This document shows, piece after piece, positions 1 to 11,954 of a stretch of 64,000 nt of DNA. The stretch lies in assembly GCA_020744425.1 (NCBI GenBank), contig JAGMUV010000006.1:186001-250000 (forward strand), read 5' to 3'. This DNA comes from Dactylonectria macrodidyma (lineage: Eukaryota > Ascomycota > Sordariomycetes > Hypocreales > Nectriaceae). The first letter of the stretch is position 1; every line of letters starts with the position of its first letter. The translations under genes and the position numbers were made by a program. The notes under the pieces are model-generated. The model was given only the letters and a program-made list of their open reading frames with translations, did no database searches and had not been told where the DNA came from.

Positions 1-945
1 CAAGGCTTGCCCTCCTTGATCCAGCTCATCGGCCTCTGGTTTGTGCCTGAAAGCCCCCGCTGGCTCGTCTCCAAAGATCGAAATGAAGAGGCACTTGGCT
101 TTCTTGCTAAGTACCACGCAGAAGGAAACGAGCAGGACGCTCTTGTGCAGTTCGAATACAACGAAATTAGAGATGCCCTTGCCTACGAGAGAAGCGTCGA
201 TCGCGGAAGCTGGATCCAGAACTACCTCGAGCTTGTGCGTACCCCAGGAAACAGGAAGCGCCTCTTTATCCTGCTCTGGACTGCATGCATCAGCCAAATG
301 AGTGGAAACGCATTTATTTCATATTATTTAGCCCCCGTTCTCTCGTCTGTCGGTCTTACATCGAGTCTGGAGCAAACCCTCATCAACGCTACGCAGCAAT
401 GTCTGTCGTGGTTCTCCGCCCTCTACTTTGCAACCCTCCCACAAAAGCTTGGACGCCGCATCCTCTTCCTCGGTTCTGGATTTGCCATTTTAATTTGTCT
501 GGTTAGCATTACGACCGGGAGTGCTGTTTTCGCCAAAGACCCTTCAAACAAGGCGGCTGGCGGAGCTGTTGTTGCATTCCTCTACCTTTTCTCCCCAGCA
601 TATAACTTGGGTCTCAACGGCAATCTCGGTCTTTACATCACTGAAATTCTCCCTTTCAGCATTCGCATGAGGGGTCAAGCCTGCTACCAACTCTTCGCAA
701 CATCCTTCTCACTCCTCTCGACATATGCTGTCCCAGTCGGCCTCGAGAATATGCAATGGAAGTTCTACATCATCTTTATCCCCTGGGTCGTTGTCGAGTT
801 TACCGTTCTGTACTTCGTCTACCCGGAGACCAAGGGCCCGTCTCTCGAAGAGATTACTTTCATCTTCGATGGGCCGGACGCCCACTTGTCGCCGGTTGAG
901 AAGTTAGAGCACGGTGGTCACGTTGAGATGGATGAGAAGGTTTGA
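1..945 (+). CDS. MFS sugar-porter-type transporter, C-terminal part (5' end outside window)
   Basis: The frame is open from base 1 to a TGA at 943-945, giving 314 visible residues; the start codon lies left of the window. It shows two sugar-porter hallmarks: a PESPRWL motif near the visible N-terminus (end of the sixth helix and start of the central loop) and PETKGPSLEEI near the C-terminus. Several hydrophobic helices lie between them. The central loop (residues about 20-75) resembles fungal lactose-permease/hexose-transporter proteins. It would sit in the plasma membrane and move a sugar or sugar-like solute by proton symport. It is convergent with the polyketide synthase on its right. Cluster-border sugar-type MFS proteins sometimes move metabolites, but this sequence looks like an ordinary nutrient transporter, so cluster membership is uncertain. 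Confidence 0.85.
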   Translation, partial: QGLPSLIQLIGLWFVPESPRWLVSKDRNEEALGFLAKYHAEGNEQDALVQFEYNEIRDALAYERSVDRGSWIQNYLELVRTPGNRKRLFILLWTACISQMSGNAFISYYLAPVLSSVGLTSSLEQTLINATQQCLSWFSALYFATLPQKLGRRILFLGSGFAILICLVSITTGSAVFAKDPSNKAAGGAVVAFLYLFSPAYNLGLNGNLGLYITEILPFSIRMRGQACYQLFATSFSLLSTYAVPVGLENMQWKFYIIFIPWVVVEFTVLYFVYPETKGPSLEEITFIFDGPDAHLSPVEKLEHGGHVEMDEKV

Positions 946-1634
946 CACGTTGCACGGTAAGCTTGTGAATGGACACTGTCGACTCGCCGACTTCAGTGTC
1001 CTTTCTAGGTGTCTTGTAACGAGCTACATAGCACTTAATGCTACCGACTGGATATCGCATGTATGAGATCTACCTAACCATGCCTCAATCCTCCATCACT
1101 CTACTTAAACCATTCATTTGCTACCTACCAAGTTCTCTCGTTTAGTGTATATTTAATGATGATGCCCTTCACTATATTATAGTAATTTTAAGCATCCTCA
1201 TGCTATCACTCTACCAACAATATGCGGCACCTTTCTCTACTGGGTCGCAAGGGTTAGTAGGAAGAACCGAACAACCTAGGTGGTGGAGAGGCTGGATAAA
1301 GCCATAAATAGAAGAAACTACAGGAAGTTTTGCCGAGTTCTAGAGAAAGAGTCGGCGGCATGACATGTGAAAGGTAAACTTTGACTGGAAAATCAAGTAC
1401 CTTGCTCAAGAGAGGTGCAGCAGGTGGTGTGAATCGCCCGTCTCGGGCAGTAATCGGCACTGGATGATGATTTCTAGCCTATGCTGACAGAGACGCAATA
1501 CGGTTCATAGTGTTTAAGTGACACTTGATCATATTTCAATCAGACAAATGAAAATTCTTAATTAGAGTACGTAGGAACTAAATGATTAAATGGGGACGGC
1601 ATATTCCAGTCTTGATCACCCAACAGCAACGGCA
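946..1634. other. Intergenic, convergent 3' ends
   Basis: This stretch separates the stop codons of the MFS gene and the PKS gene. It contains a short AT-rich patch around 1148-1195 and no frame with recognisable protein content. It presumably holds both 3' UTRs. Confidence 0.6.
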
Positions 1635-4600
1635 CTAACTAGTCAAGCGGGTGGCAATCTTCTCACACAATGCAATCAAAGACGAGGCACTCGTGATCTC
1701 GAGGACGGTCACGTCGACCTTGAGCTCCATCCGGACCCAATTGCGGAACTCGACAGCGGCCAACGAGTCTAGCCCATAGCTTCCCAACGACTTGGCTGGC
1801 TCCATGGGCTCACCGAGTCTCAGCATGGCTGTGAACTGGCGGACCGCGACTTCGACAGTCGCCTGGTTGATGGCGCTGATGTTTGCCTTGTTCTTGACTA
1901 GCAGCAGCAGTGCCTGGATCTCCCTGGAGCCGTCATTCGCCGCGCCATGTCCTGCATCGCCGCCGACGCCAAAACACAGGCCTCCGAAGCGTGCGTCTCG
2001 CGACAGTGACGAGTCCTCACGTTGAGGCACGCTGATGCTGGTGACGAGCTGCGATGCACTCAAGGAGCTCATGGGTGCTAGCTGTTGGCGTAGTGAGAAG
2101 CCCACGATCTTGAGCATCAGTGCTTCGTTGATGGGAGTCCAAGCATCGGAGCTCAAGCCAGCGAGGAGATCTTCATGGTGGCTCATGTACCCAACGTTCG
2201 AAATGGCGCCTAGATCAACCGAGTTGGCTCTGAGCCCGAGGCGGTGCCGATAAGCTGCAAAGGCATCCAGGAAGACGTTTGCAGCGGCGTAGTTGGCCTG
2301 TCCCTTTTGGCCCACCACGCCCGAGACGCTGGAGAGCATGGTGAAAAAGTCGACTGTCATGTTTTCTTCGATCAATACATCATGGAGGTTCCATGTGCCA
2401 GGGACCTTGCAGGAGATTGCTGTGTGATAGTCCTCGATGGTCATGGAGGTGAAGACTCGGTCCTATACGCGGTATATATGTTAGCTCCAGGGCGGCTTCA
2501 TGCAAAAACACGTATGACCAAGGCTGCTACTTACTCGGAGAACCATGGCCCCCTGAATCACGCCACCGATGGGGAGACCAGCTTGCTTGATGGCTCGCCT
2601 CACATCCTCCTTGACGGAAACATCGCCTTGAGCGAGTGTGAGCTCGCAGCCCAGGGCATAAAGGTCCGCAATGACGCGCTGCGAGACGTCATCTGTGTAA
2701 CCACTCCGCGCCATGATGACAAGATGTTTTGCACCAAGCCCGGCCAGATAAACAGCAACACTTCCACAAAGGCCTTTCAAGCCACCGACGAGCAGATATG
2801 CGACGTCGTGTCGAAGCGTTAGCTGGTTGCGGGCCGGTCTCACAGGAACATGAACGGGCTTCCCTCCGCTTGAGATGACGATCTTGCCCAGATGGTTGGC
2901 CGAGCGCATATACCGCATGGCGCCAGCAATGTCCTCCCAAGGGAAGACGGTGATAGGAGTCACAGGCCGGACGTGGCCGCCGTCAAGAAGCGCAAAGAGC
3001 TGTTTGAGCAACCGGTGGATCATTTGGTCTGAGACGATATCATGCGACATGTCGAAGCACCGATACGAAGCGTTTCGGCCGAATGGCTCCATGCTCAGCG
3101 TCTTGCGGTCGAGCATGTCTCGCTTGCCTAGTTCGACCATGGTTCCGCCTGCGGCAATACATCTCCAGGACTCATCAAGAAGATCTCCGACTAGGGAGTT
3201 AAGAACGACGTCGACACCGTAGCCACCAGTCACTCGCATCAAATCGCCGGCAAACGAGATATCGCGCGAGTTGAAGATGTGGTCGGCTGGAATATTGTAT
3301 TCCTCCATTAGGAACTCGCGCTTTTTCTGATTTCCCACGGTTGCGAAGACTTCAGCTCCGATATGTTGGCAGATCTGGATCGCCGCTAGGCCCAAGCCAC
3401 CCGTGGCCGAGTGGATGAGGACCTTGTGCCCACGTTGAGTATTGGCAAGATCATGAATCGAATATAGCGCCGTCAAATAGCCGCTCGCCAAGGTGGAAGT
3501 CTCTTCGAATGACATGGAGTCTGGGATGGGATGGACACGCTCCGCCTCAGCATGAACGCGGTTACAGAAAGATCCCTTCTTGAAGACCAACACTCGTTGG
3601 CCAACCTCGAGATTCTTCACGTTTTTACCCAAGCGACGGATCCTTCCGCCGCCCTCCAACCCAAGGATGTGTTCATTATCTGGAACGATGCCCATGGTGA
3701 TGGCAACGTCCTTGAAGTTGAGGCCAGCGGCGTAGACCTCCACCTCCACCATGTTCTCCTTCAAGGGGAGCTCATACGGAGCAACTTCTGAATAAGTGAG
3801 CGAGTCTGTGGCCCCGACGCGCTCACATTGCAGACGGATCATATTTGGAGAGTCATGCAGCGACTGTGTGACTGGAGCGGCTCCAACAAAGCCCTCAGTC
3901 ACTTGCTCGTTGACCGTATCGTCCGGTTGCAACCGGCTGATATGGACCACTCCCTCCCGCTCAACAAACTCCCTCTCTACATTGTGGGTAGTCTCGGGCA
4001 GTCCCAGTTGTTGAAGCAGGGCATCGACAGCCTCTGCCGTCGAGTCGATCGAAGTCCCCGATACATCAAGAGTAGTCAGGCTGACACTGGGGTCCTCGGC
4101 GCGAACAGTACGTCCTAGACCGTGGACCATGGCCTTATCGGGATCATTCACCTCCAATGACGAGCCCTTGGTAACCCACAACACACGCTTGCCAGCCGTG
4201 AGCAGCGCCCTGAGAGCGTCCCAGTGTTTGGCACTCATCGTAGGAAAGAGCGAAGTCTCCAGCTCGTCTAATACTAAGACTCGCTTGACAGAGCTGCTTT
4301 CTCCACCGCCGTACTTCTGAATGGTCCACCCGCGAGATTGAAGTGCCGACAAAACCTCGAGGGCAACTGGGCTGGCATCAGAGAATCGATAGAGCTCAAT
4401 CTCTTTACCGGTCATGTCAGGTTCGGCTCGGAGTTTGGAAAAGCTCAGGCTCGCGAAAGTACTGTTCCCCCCAAAGGTCGCATTCCCGGCAACTGTGAAG
4501 CCCTCGGCACGTAGAAGCTCACCCGAAGCGCCATCGTCAAAGCTCTGTGCTTCACCATTGACGACTGCAGCCTCGCTAGAGTCAGCCAGGTTAGGAAGAA

Positions 4601-7600
4601 ACCGCTGGCGGAGGAAAAGCACATAGCCTCCGTCGGTGATAACTTGGCGGATGTAGCGAGACAGTTGTCTCATTCCAGTTGCTGCGGGTGGCAGACGCAC
4701 AATGATCAAGTCAAACTCTTCATCAGTGGTAGAATCATGCTCCAGGTGGAGAAGAGTGACATCGTTCTTGTCTGATTCATACTTTTGACTTGCTTCAATG
4801 AGGGAATCCGGGTCGCTCAGGCGATAGGAGTAATGGCTGTAGGTTTTGTCGAGGAGGTTATGGTTTGCAATAGAGGTGAGCCACAAGCTTTCGCTCTCGC
4901 CAGGTGCCGTATTCAACTCAAGGACGCGCTGGTCCGGCTTCTTGAACCCCGCTAGCGTGATGATCTGACCGACGGCTGAGATGCTGGCATCACCGCTGGT
5001 TTCGCCTCCTTTGACAATCTTAGCGAGTCCAGGAGGGGAGAGCAGCGAAACATCTGGCTTCCAACTAAGAGCAGTGAATGTGTGTGTGTCGTAGACACTT
5101 GGGCCAGTGTCAATCCGGTGATATCGAAGACCGGCGAGTTGTAGCAACAGACGCCCCGTCTCCGGATCATATACTCGGGCGTCGGATAGGTAATTTTTAG
5201 CAAAATCCGGACGCCCTAAACCAACATAACGCGCCGAGGTCAGAGAAAGTCCACTGGCCACTTGAGAAGGCACAATAGTCAGGTTGTCAATGATGGCGGG
5301 TACGAGAACGGCATTGACGGCATTATGGTGTCCCTTCCAGAGGGAGGGTGCACACGTTTGGAAGCACCCGTCCATGGAGGCAGGGTGCATAGGGTACGTT
5401 GACTGCGGGTATGGACCTCCGGGAGGCACCAGCGACAGGGTAGCTCTACTGGACCGCGTATTCGGGAGAGTCTCGATCTGAAGTCCCTTTTGGAAGCTGG
5501 GGCCAAAGTTGTACCCAGCGTCAACCATTGCCGTATGCCATACTTTGGCGTCTACTGGGTGCTGGAGTGGCCGAAGGTCTTCCAATCGTGCATCTAATAT
5601 AGTGAGCTTGTGAAACATTATAGACCGAGGGCTGCGGAGTGAATCCGAAGTGTGTCATGGCCTCACCTTCCTGTACATCCTCCTCGATCCGAACCAGTCC
5701 ACAGCAATGTTCGACCCATGATGACTCTTGCAGCGAGCTCACATCAAATGCATGCCATGATCCAGCACCGGCATGTGTGCTCAGGCTCAAGTTCACTTGC
5801 GTTGGTTGACCTCCAGCAGCATTGAGAACCAGTGCCTTTTTGAACTCGACATTTCGCAACCTGTATCGTGGATTCTTGATCTTGGTTGCACCCTCACGTA
5901 TGGTCAATGCTTCCGCCTTCTGGAAGACGGCCTCGATTGCCATGGCCATGAATCCCGCAGCAGGGAAGACGATGTCAGGGCCCATCTAAAGTAGTCCGCT
6001 AGTTAGTTCTATTCGCAATCGAAACCAACGGGAGAGTGTATTCTGCTTACCTTGTGATCAGCCAACCATGGGAGGTCTTCAACTTTGACCGCCTTGGTGA
6101 ACGCTGGTGCGTGCCATGAGCTCCCCAAGACCTTGCTTCCCAACAAGTCATGGTGAGGAAAAAGGCGTTCTCTCCAGTCCTTGCTGGCTTCGCTCTCATA
6201 CCAGTACTTTGTGGAATGATTCCACGAGTAGTTGGGGAGGTCGACGAGAACCTTGGGCTTGGTACCCTCAACTTGGTTGACGCGGTCCAAGGCAATGTTT
6301 CCACCAGCGATGAACAACTTTCCGGCCACGTCAAAAATGGCTCGGATTGCATCGTCACCGCGGGCCATGGCGCTGCAGTACTGGACGCTGGATAAGCCGA
6401 GATTCTTCAAGACCTGCGAAGTCGGGCCAGCCAGTGCGCCGCTGGGTCCAATCTCGATGAGAAAGTCTGGGGCGCCATCGGCCGTAACCATCTTCTCCAC
6501 CGCGGCATCAAAGCGAACGGGGCGAACCATGTTGTTCTTCCAATACTCAGCATCTGTGGGGCCAGCGAGTTCCTCGCCCGTCACGGACGAGAACATTCTC
6601 ACGCTCCTCGAGTCGAATGAACGGTTGTCAAAGTCCTTTGCTAGCAGCTGAGTATAGCCCTTGCTGATTTCCTCCATAAAAGTCGAATGGTAGGCGAGGT
6701 CAACCTGAAGCATCCGGGCAAACTTCTTATCGCTTGCCAAGCGAGCCTTTACTTTATCCAAAGAGTCCACCGTCCCAGACAAGGTGAGGCTGCTGGGGCT
6801 GTTGTAGCAGGCGATCTGGACGGTATCTTCCAAGCCCTCCAAATACGGAGTCACACGCTTGGCGCCAACACCAACAGCCATCATACCGACGGGCACTTGT
6901 GGTGCGGCCCTGGCACTTGCTTGCCCTCGGTAATATGCTGCCCGAATGGCATCCTCTTTGGATAGAAGCCCGGCGGTGTATGCCGCGGCGATCTCTCCCG
7001 AGGAGTGGCCAGTCACACCGCACGGGCTCACTCCCCATTCCCGGAGAATGTTCACCAAAGCAATTTGGAGAGCAGTCACTAACGGCTGAGAGAATTCGGG
7101 CTGGCGCAAGTGATTTCCTTCCCGGGGCTGCGTAAGTTCCTCTACAATGTAGTATTAGCAACAATCCTGAGATGTGGTGGGGGGCATAGGATAACTAGAT
7201 ACCTAAGAGGGACCAAGACGGAGGAGCAGCGCTTCTCTGGAGTACTTCGTCTAACTCTTGGATGATTTCCTTCGCTTGAGGGAATGCATGCGTAATGGCC
7301 TTGCCCATCTGCGGCCATTGAGCTCCCTGTCCAGTGAAAACAAAGCCCACTCGAGGTGTATTGAGAGCCTTCTTGCCGACGACGAGGGAAGCTTCATCTA
7401 CTGATGCTGTATCGGTTATCAAATACCCTCGGTTAAAATGGTGCGTCCTGCGTATCGCCAAAGTGTATGAAACATCAGATAGCGCAACCTTGACACTCGG
7501 ATTCGTCAAGTGCCTGTTTAAAGACTTGGAATAGGCGCGCAGGGATGATTCATCATTCGCCGAGAGAACAATTAAGGACGGTCTGCTAGTCCTCCCAGTC

Positions 7601-9422
7601 ACAATTTCGTCATCGCTAAAGAGATCGATGTCTCCCCGGAATGACGACACGTGATTGCTAGACCAACCAGACAGTAGGACCGAGGGCTCTTCAACAATGA
7701 CATGAGCATTGGAACCACCATACCCAAATGAGTTGACACTGGCTCGCTTGAACGGCGCTTTGGGCCAGGGGATCTTGGTCTGCGTGGCACGAACCCGAAG
7801 ATTCTCGAAATCAACTATAGAAGCAATGAGCATATGGGCTCCAAGAAATAGAGGTGAATAGACTGGCTGGAGAACTCACTTTTGGGGTTGGGAGTAATGA
7901 AGGTAGGATTACCCGGGATGACCCCGTTCTCGATAGCGAGGATTGCCTTGAGCAAACCCGAAATGCCCGCAGCGGGCTCTGAGTGGCCAATGTTACTCTT
8001 GATCTATAGGAAAAGGTATTAGAGGGAAGAAGAGATCAAAATAGGATGACTTCCGCCTTTCTTTGGCATAACTTACCGATCCGATGATCAAAGGCGCTTC
8101 TGGGTTCCTCGACGGTGTGAAGACGGACGAGACACCCCTGACTTCCTCAGGATCTCCGGCCTGAGTACCTGTGCCATGGAATTCCAGATAGCTGGTTGCG
8201 TTCAAGTCTGTGATGCCTGCATTGGCGTATGCAGCACGGATTGCTGATGCCTGGGCTTCAGCGCTGGGGCTGGCGATGCCAGGGGTTCGTCCGTCACTGT
8301 TAGTCGCGCTGCCCCTGATGATGGCCCGGATTGGATCGCCATCGCGAACAGCGTCACTTAACCGTTTGAGAAAGACAGAATTGACTGCCTCAGCCTTAAT
8401 GTAACCGTCCGCTTTGATATCGAAAGTGTGGCACTTTCCAGACAACGAGGAAGCGTCCTTCATGGCGCCAGCTAAGAATTTAGGGTGAAGTGTCAGTCGA
8501 GATACTTGAGCCGTACTCTTCTTCCACTTCCTCTACTATGTGTGGAATGAACTCACTGTTCAAGTTATGCTCCGGGCTGAAGTACATGTTGGCACCAGCA
8601 ATGATGGCGCCATCTACCTCGCCCGTGTGAAGGTACCGACAGGCGACGTCAAGACCTACCAAGCTACCGGAACAAGCAGTGTCTATCGTCATGCTGTGAA
8701 ACGGACGGTCAGCCTTAACGATTCACTTGCATATCTCCTCTCTTTCTTTGTGTCTTAGAGGGACAAGAGAACTGACCTAGGACCTTTGAAGTTGAAGAAG
8801 TGACTGATCCGGTTACTCAACATGGCACGCCCGATACCAACTACTGCTCCTGGAGCCCTGTCCTCGGGGTTACGAGCCTGCATGTCGCCGTAGTCTATGT
8901 TTTTTTTGTTAGCCACAATTAATTCTCGATTTACATAGAAATAGAAAGGGTTCTATTACCAACGGCGTAAGACCCAACATGACAGCCAATGTTGGCCCCG
9001 TTCAGCTTCTCAAGCGGAACACCTGCGTTCTCGAGACATTCATAAACAACCTCCAGCAGTTGCCGCTGCTGAGGGTCCATTGCCGCCGCATCAGCGCTAG
9101 ATATGCCAAAGAAGGCTGCGTCGAAGTTCCTGGGATCGATGTCCTCGATGAACATGCCACCAGGGGACCGCATCGTCTTGGGCTTCTTGGATCCATCGTG
9201 ATGCGCTTTGAGGTTGAAGCGTGATTCTGGAGCTTCATTGGCAGCAATGCCGCCACGCTCCAGAAGCTCCCACAGCTTCTTGGGTGTGGTGCTGTGGCCT
9301 GGCAAGCGACAGGCTAGGCCAACGACAGCAATGGGAACTTGTCCGAATTGCTTGTCGGTTTTGGGGTAACTGCTGAAGGAGGAGGCTTCCTTGTGGAATG
9401 CCTGCGTGTCGTTGATAACCAT
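1635..9422 (-). CDS. Highly reducing type I polyketide synthase (KS-AT-DH-degenerate MT-ER-KR-ACP)
   Basis: Iterative HR-PKS, 2381 residues after removing nine introns. Exons (minus strand): 9422-8960, 8894-8777, 8693-8557, 8471-8077, 8003-7880, 7814-7203, 7141-6051, 5985-5667, 5593-2535, 2462-1635; the sum is exactly 2382 codons. KS: Cys201 in DTACSG, His338 in EFHGTGT, His378 in NIGHSE. AT: Ser663 in GHSSGE. DH: His979 in LADHK and Asp1161 in HPASMDG. A region near residue 1309 aligns in position with the methyltransferase but has a ruined SAM motif (VLELNTAPG). ER: near 1700, with NADPH loop [13 protein letters not shown]: from about 2016, with NYAAAN catalytic Tyr. ACP: Ser2339 in GLDSLAA. 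No thioesterase or reductase follows the ACP, so release needs a partner, most likely the hydrolase upstream. Start is the only sensible ATG before the KS. Product unknown. Confidence 0.95.
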
Positions 9423-9507
9423 ATCTGTGTAGAGAAAAGCTTACTAGTTTAAAAGTCTTGTTGGTTCAGCTATGTAGAAGATGTGTCTAATGGACGAAGG
9501 TGTAGGC

Positions 9508-9533
9508 GTTGACTAGTTATATATTTTGTCAAC
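9508..9533. promoter_or_regulatory. Inverted repeat flanking a TATA element in the PKS promoter
   Basis: GTTGAC at 9508-9513 and GTCAAC at 9528-9533 form perfect 6-bp inverted arms. A TATATA (9518-9523) lies in the 14-bp spacer, about 96-101 bp upstream of the PKS start codon. Position fits a core promoter; the function of the arms is inferred. Confidence 0.45.
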
Positions 9534-9843
9534 CATCTATTCCATCTGGCCGCCACTATCACGATCTCCTCCATCCTCTTCGTCTAGTTTTCTCCGTTGC
9601 TATCACTCTACACGGTTTGAGAAGCGATTTCTAAAGCCGTTGATGGTTTACCGCACGGCAACGTTCCCACTCTGTACACGGCGAGTGGCCGGAGCGCTCT
9701 ACGCGCCGAGCAAGATAACTACGTTACATTGGTTATTAACATGTGAAGGGCTCTTGACTCATCTTTGCCGAATATGGGATGCGGGCATAAAGGCAGCTGC
9801 ACCTCGCTAGCTACGGAACTTCTCGGGAGTTTCGATAAGTACG

Positions 9844-9858
9844 TTGACGTGTCGTCAA
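9844..9858. promoter_or_regulatory. Perfect inverted repeat TTGACG-N3-CGTCAA
   Basis: Fifteen bases reading TTGACG TGT CGTCAA, a perfect 6-bp dyad about 420 bp upstream of the PKS start. Its arms share TTGAC with the dyad at 9508-9533. It includes TGACG, the half-site of bZIP proteins. Candidate operator for a cluster regulator. Confidence 0.4.
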
Positions 9859-11001
9859 TGTGTTGATTGCGTGGGGATTTCCATACCCTCCCGGTTCGAA
9901 GCTGCTGACAAAGGCCAGCCGCATATGTACGACCGTTAGATGTCAACAGTAGTAGATCCCAATGAGGGTTTTTGATGCAATACTTGCATGCAAATCCTCA
10001 AAAGCATCCGCAAATCCCGTATAGGTGTGAGCAATTATCACATACCCTGCAGCCTTTCCCCATTCGTATAGCTAGCTGTAGGGTCTGGCTAGGCCGGCCG
10101 CTTTCAGTACCACCCTACGGTAGGCTTATCCGTATAGGCTGCGTCATTGCGGCCCGGGCCGATGCATGGCTAGGGTTTCATTTTCGCATTGCCGATCCAA
10201 CTTCTGGCTCGTATTTGTAGATCTATGTATGAAGCATATTCGGTGGATAACCCTGTCCTCCCGCAGGCGGTAAGGATTTTGGATGACGAGTAGCGTAGCA
10301 CGATGCCGAAGCAATCTCCACCAGTAAATCGGCCCGATTCGAGCCTTAGATTTAGCGGTTCTATTACATCACATCCCCTGCCCTGTCAACATGGGTTTCG
10401 TGGCCCAGATCTCAATTGCTAGAGATTGAGAGATTCATCAGCGTTGCATCGCTACCACTTCTCATGACAAAGGCAGATGCAGCTTCCTGCAACAAGCTAC
10501 TTGTGTAACCCGCTTATCACGGCCCCGCCGGCTTTGGAGCCGCGGAAAACTACGTTGACCGCGTTTCGCCCCGAGAGTCGCGTCTGGCGCCATGGAGTAC
10601 CTTATGAACTCGGTAAATTCATACAGAATCCTTTCCTCCACTCAGTGCAAATAGCAGCCTTTCATGAGCCTGCTCTAACTGCCACAAGAGATCAACCCAT
10701 TAAGCTGTTGGCTATCAAAAGTCCCGAACTACATGAGTGGTGGAAGAATTTCTGTACGATATTCGTAGGCAGAACCATTCCACTGACAATGGCTTGGATG
10801 TTGCCAGGCTTCAGACAAGTTGTGTCTCAGGAGCCCCGCTTGTCCTCCTTGATCAATTATGGAGCTGAGTCAAGAACGGAGCTTCAATCATCTTTTCAAA
10901 TTAGATCGGAATTTCGGTCTAGAACTTTGCATGGAGTGACTCGCAGCTTCAACACTACCCAAGGCGTATAGCGTCTTCATATTATTGTGTTGGTAAGCAA
11001 C

Positions 11002-11954
11002 TCATGTGGACCGACAACCTTTAACAAAGTTGGCCTGCAGCTCAGACAATTCCAGATAACCATCACCACTAAGTACATTCAAGTGACCCCTCCCCTCGGC
11101 AACGTGCACCTTCTTGGGTTCCGGGAAGGTCTCAAAAAGTGCGAGTTGCGCTTCTGGGGGCGAGATCATGTCCTTCTCAGGCACAATCATAAACACTGGC
11201 GTCGACGACAGATACTTCATTATTGCAAAAGGCTGCCATGCAATCATCTTGTAGTAAGTCTGAAGCGTAGTGCGGTTTTCGTAGTTGGGGGCACCCTTGC
11301 TCTTGGCATTGACCATATAGTCAAACTCCTCCTTGTCAGCACCCAGGCCCATGCCTGCTGGGTTCTCCCCTTGGTCTGTGAGGACAGGAAGACAGGTGGG
11401 CAAATTTCCCATGATCTGAGACTCTCGGTCTTGCATGGTCTTAGCGAGCACCCGAGAGAGCATTGTTGAATTGGGTTCCAACCCCATCAAAGGGCATACG
11501 GAAACACAAAACTTAGCGCGCGGGTCCAGCGTAGCTGCGCAAAGGGCAACGGTCCCACCAAAAGACATGCCCCAAAAGCCAATGGCCGAGGGATCCACAA
11601 TGGGGACGCCTTTCAAATACGTTAAGGCGTCTGAGTAGTCCGATACTTGCTTCTCAGGATCTATTTCATTGCGGGGCTCTCCAGAACTGTCGCCTAAGGA
11701 GCGAGGATCATAGACCAGTGCTGTGATATTCGCAAGTTGAAATTGCTCCGCCACCTGGGGCACAAACATTTCCTTGACACAGTTGAACTAGATAATTTAG
11801 CATAGGAATCGCCAAAACGGACAGTACTCGGAGAGGAACTCACCCCAGGGTTGATTATAACGGCTGGCCCACGTGTTTGAGCAGGAAACAACCATCCGCG
11901 AAGAGTCAGGCCATCGAGAGTAGGGAACTCAACATCCTGTCGGGATACAGCCAT
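11002..11954 (-). CDS. Alpha/beta hydrolase, polyketide-transferase/thiohydrolase-like
   Basis: Two exons, 11954-11844 and 11787-11002 (56-bp intron with GTGAGT donor), 298 residues. The splice joins the conserved oxyanion-region text [11 protein letters not shown]. The nucleophile elbow is G-M-S-F-G-G with Ser112. A PEKD segment and GRGHLNV near the C-terminus supply the expected Asp and His. The start is the ATG before AVSRQDVEF, because the frame further upstream lacks an ATG and this N-terminus matches the family pattern. Related alpha/beta hydrolases act with fungal HR-PKSs as trans-acting release or acyl-transfer enzymes (for example the polyketide transferase of fumagillin biosynthesis). 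Since the neighbouring PKS has no release domain, the same job is inferred here. It could instead hydrolyse a later ester or peptide-like intermediate. Confidence 0.85.

Larger units (their letters stand above)
9423..11001. other. Intergenic: PKS promoter and 3' flank of the hydrolase gene
   Basis: About 1.6 kb between the PKS start and the hydrolase stop, both minus strand. Besides the two dyads listed separately, it holds only short GC-rich patches with CGG/CCG triplets (for example 10090-10110 and 10520-10545). A 164-codon plus-strand frame at 10477-10971 has no recognisable content and is not called. Confidence 0.55.

Noticed and set aside
2244..2822. 192-codon plus-strand frame inside the PKS gene
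   Set aside because: Antisense to the KR-coding exons, whose protein is clearly conserved.
5594..5666. Apparent frameshift in the PKS dehydratase domain
   Set aside because: A 73-bp intron with a GTGAGG donor and TTAG acceptor joins the two frames and gives a continuous DH domain.
10477..10971. 164-codon plus-strand frame in the PKS promoter region
   Set aside because: No motif, no sensible composition, and no family recognised; probably chance.
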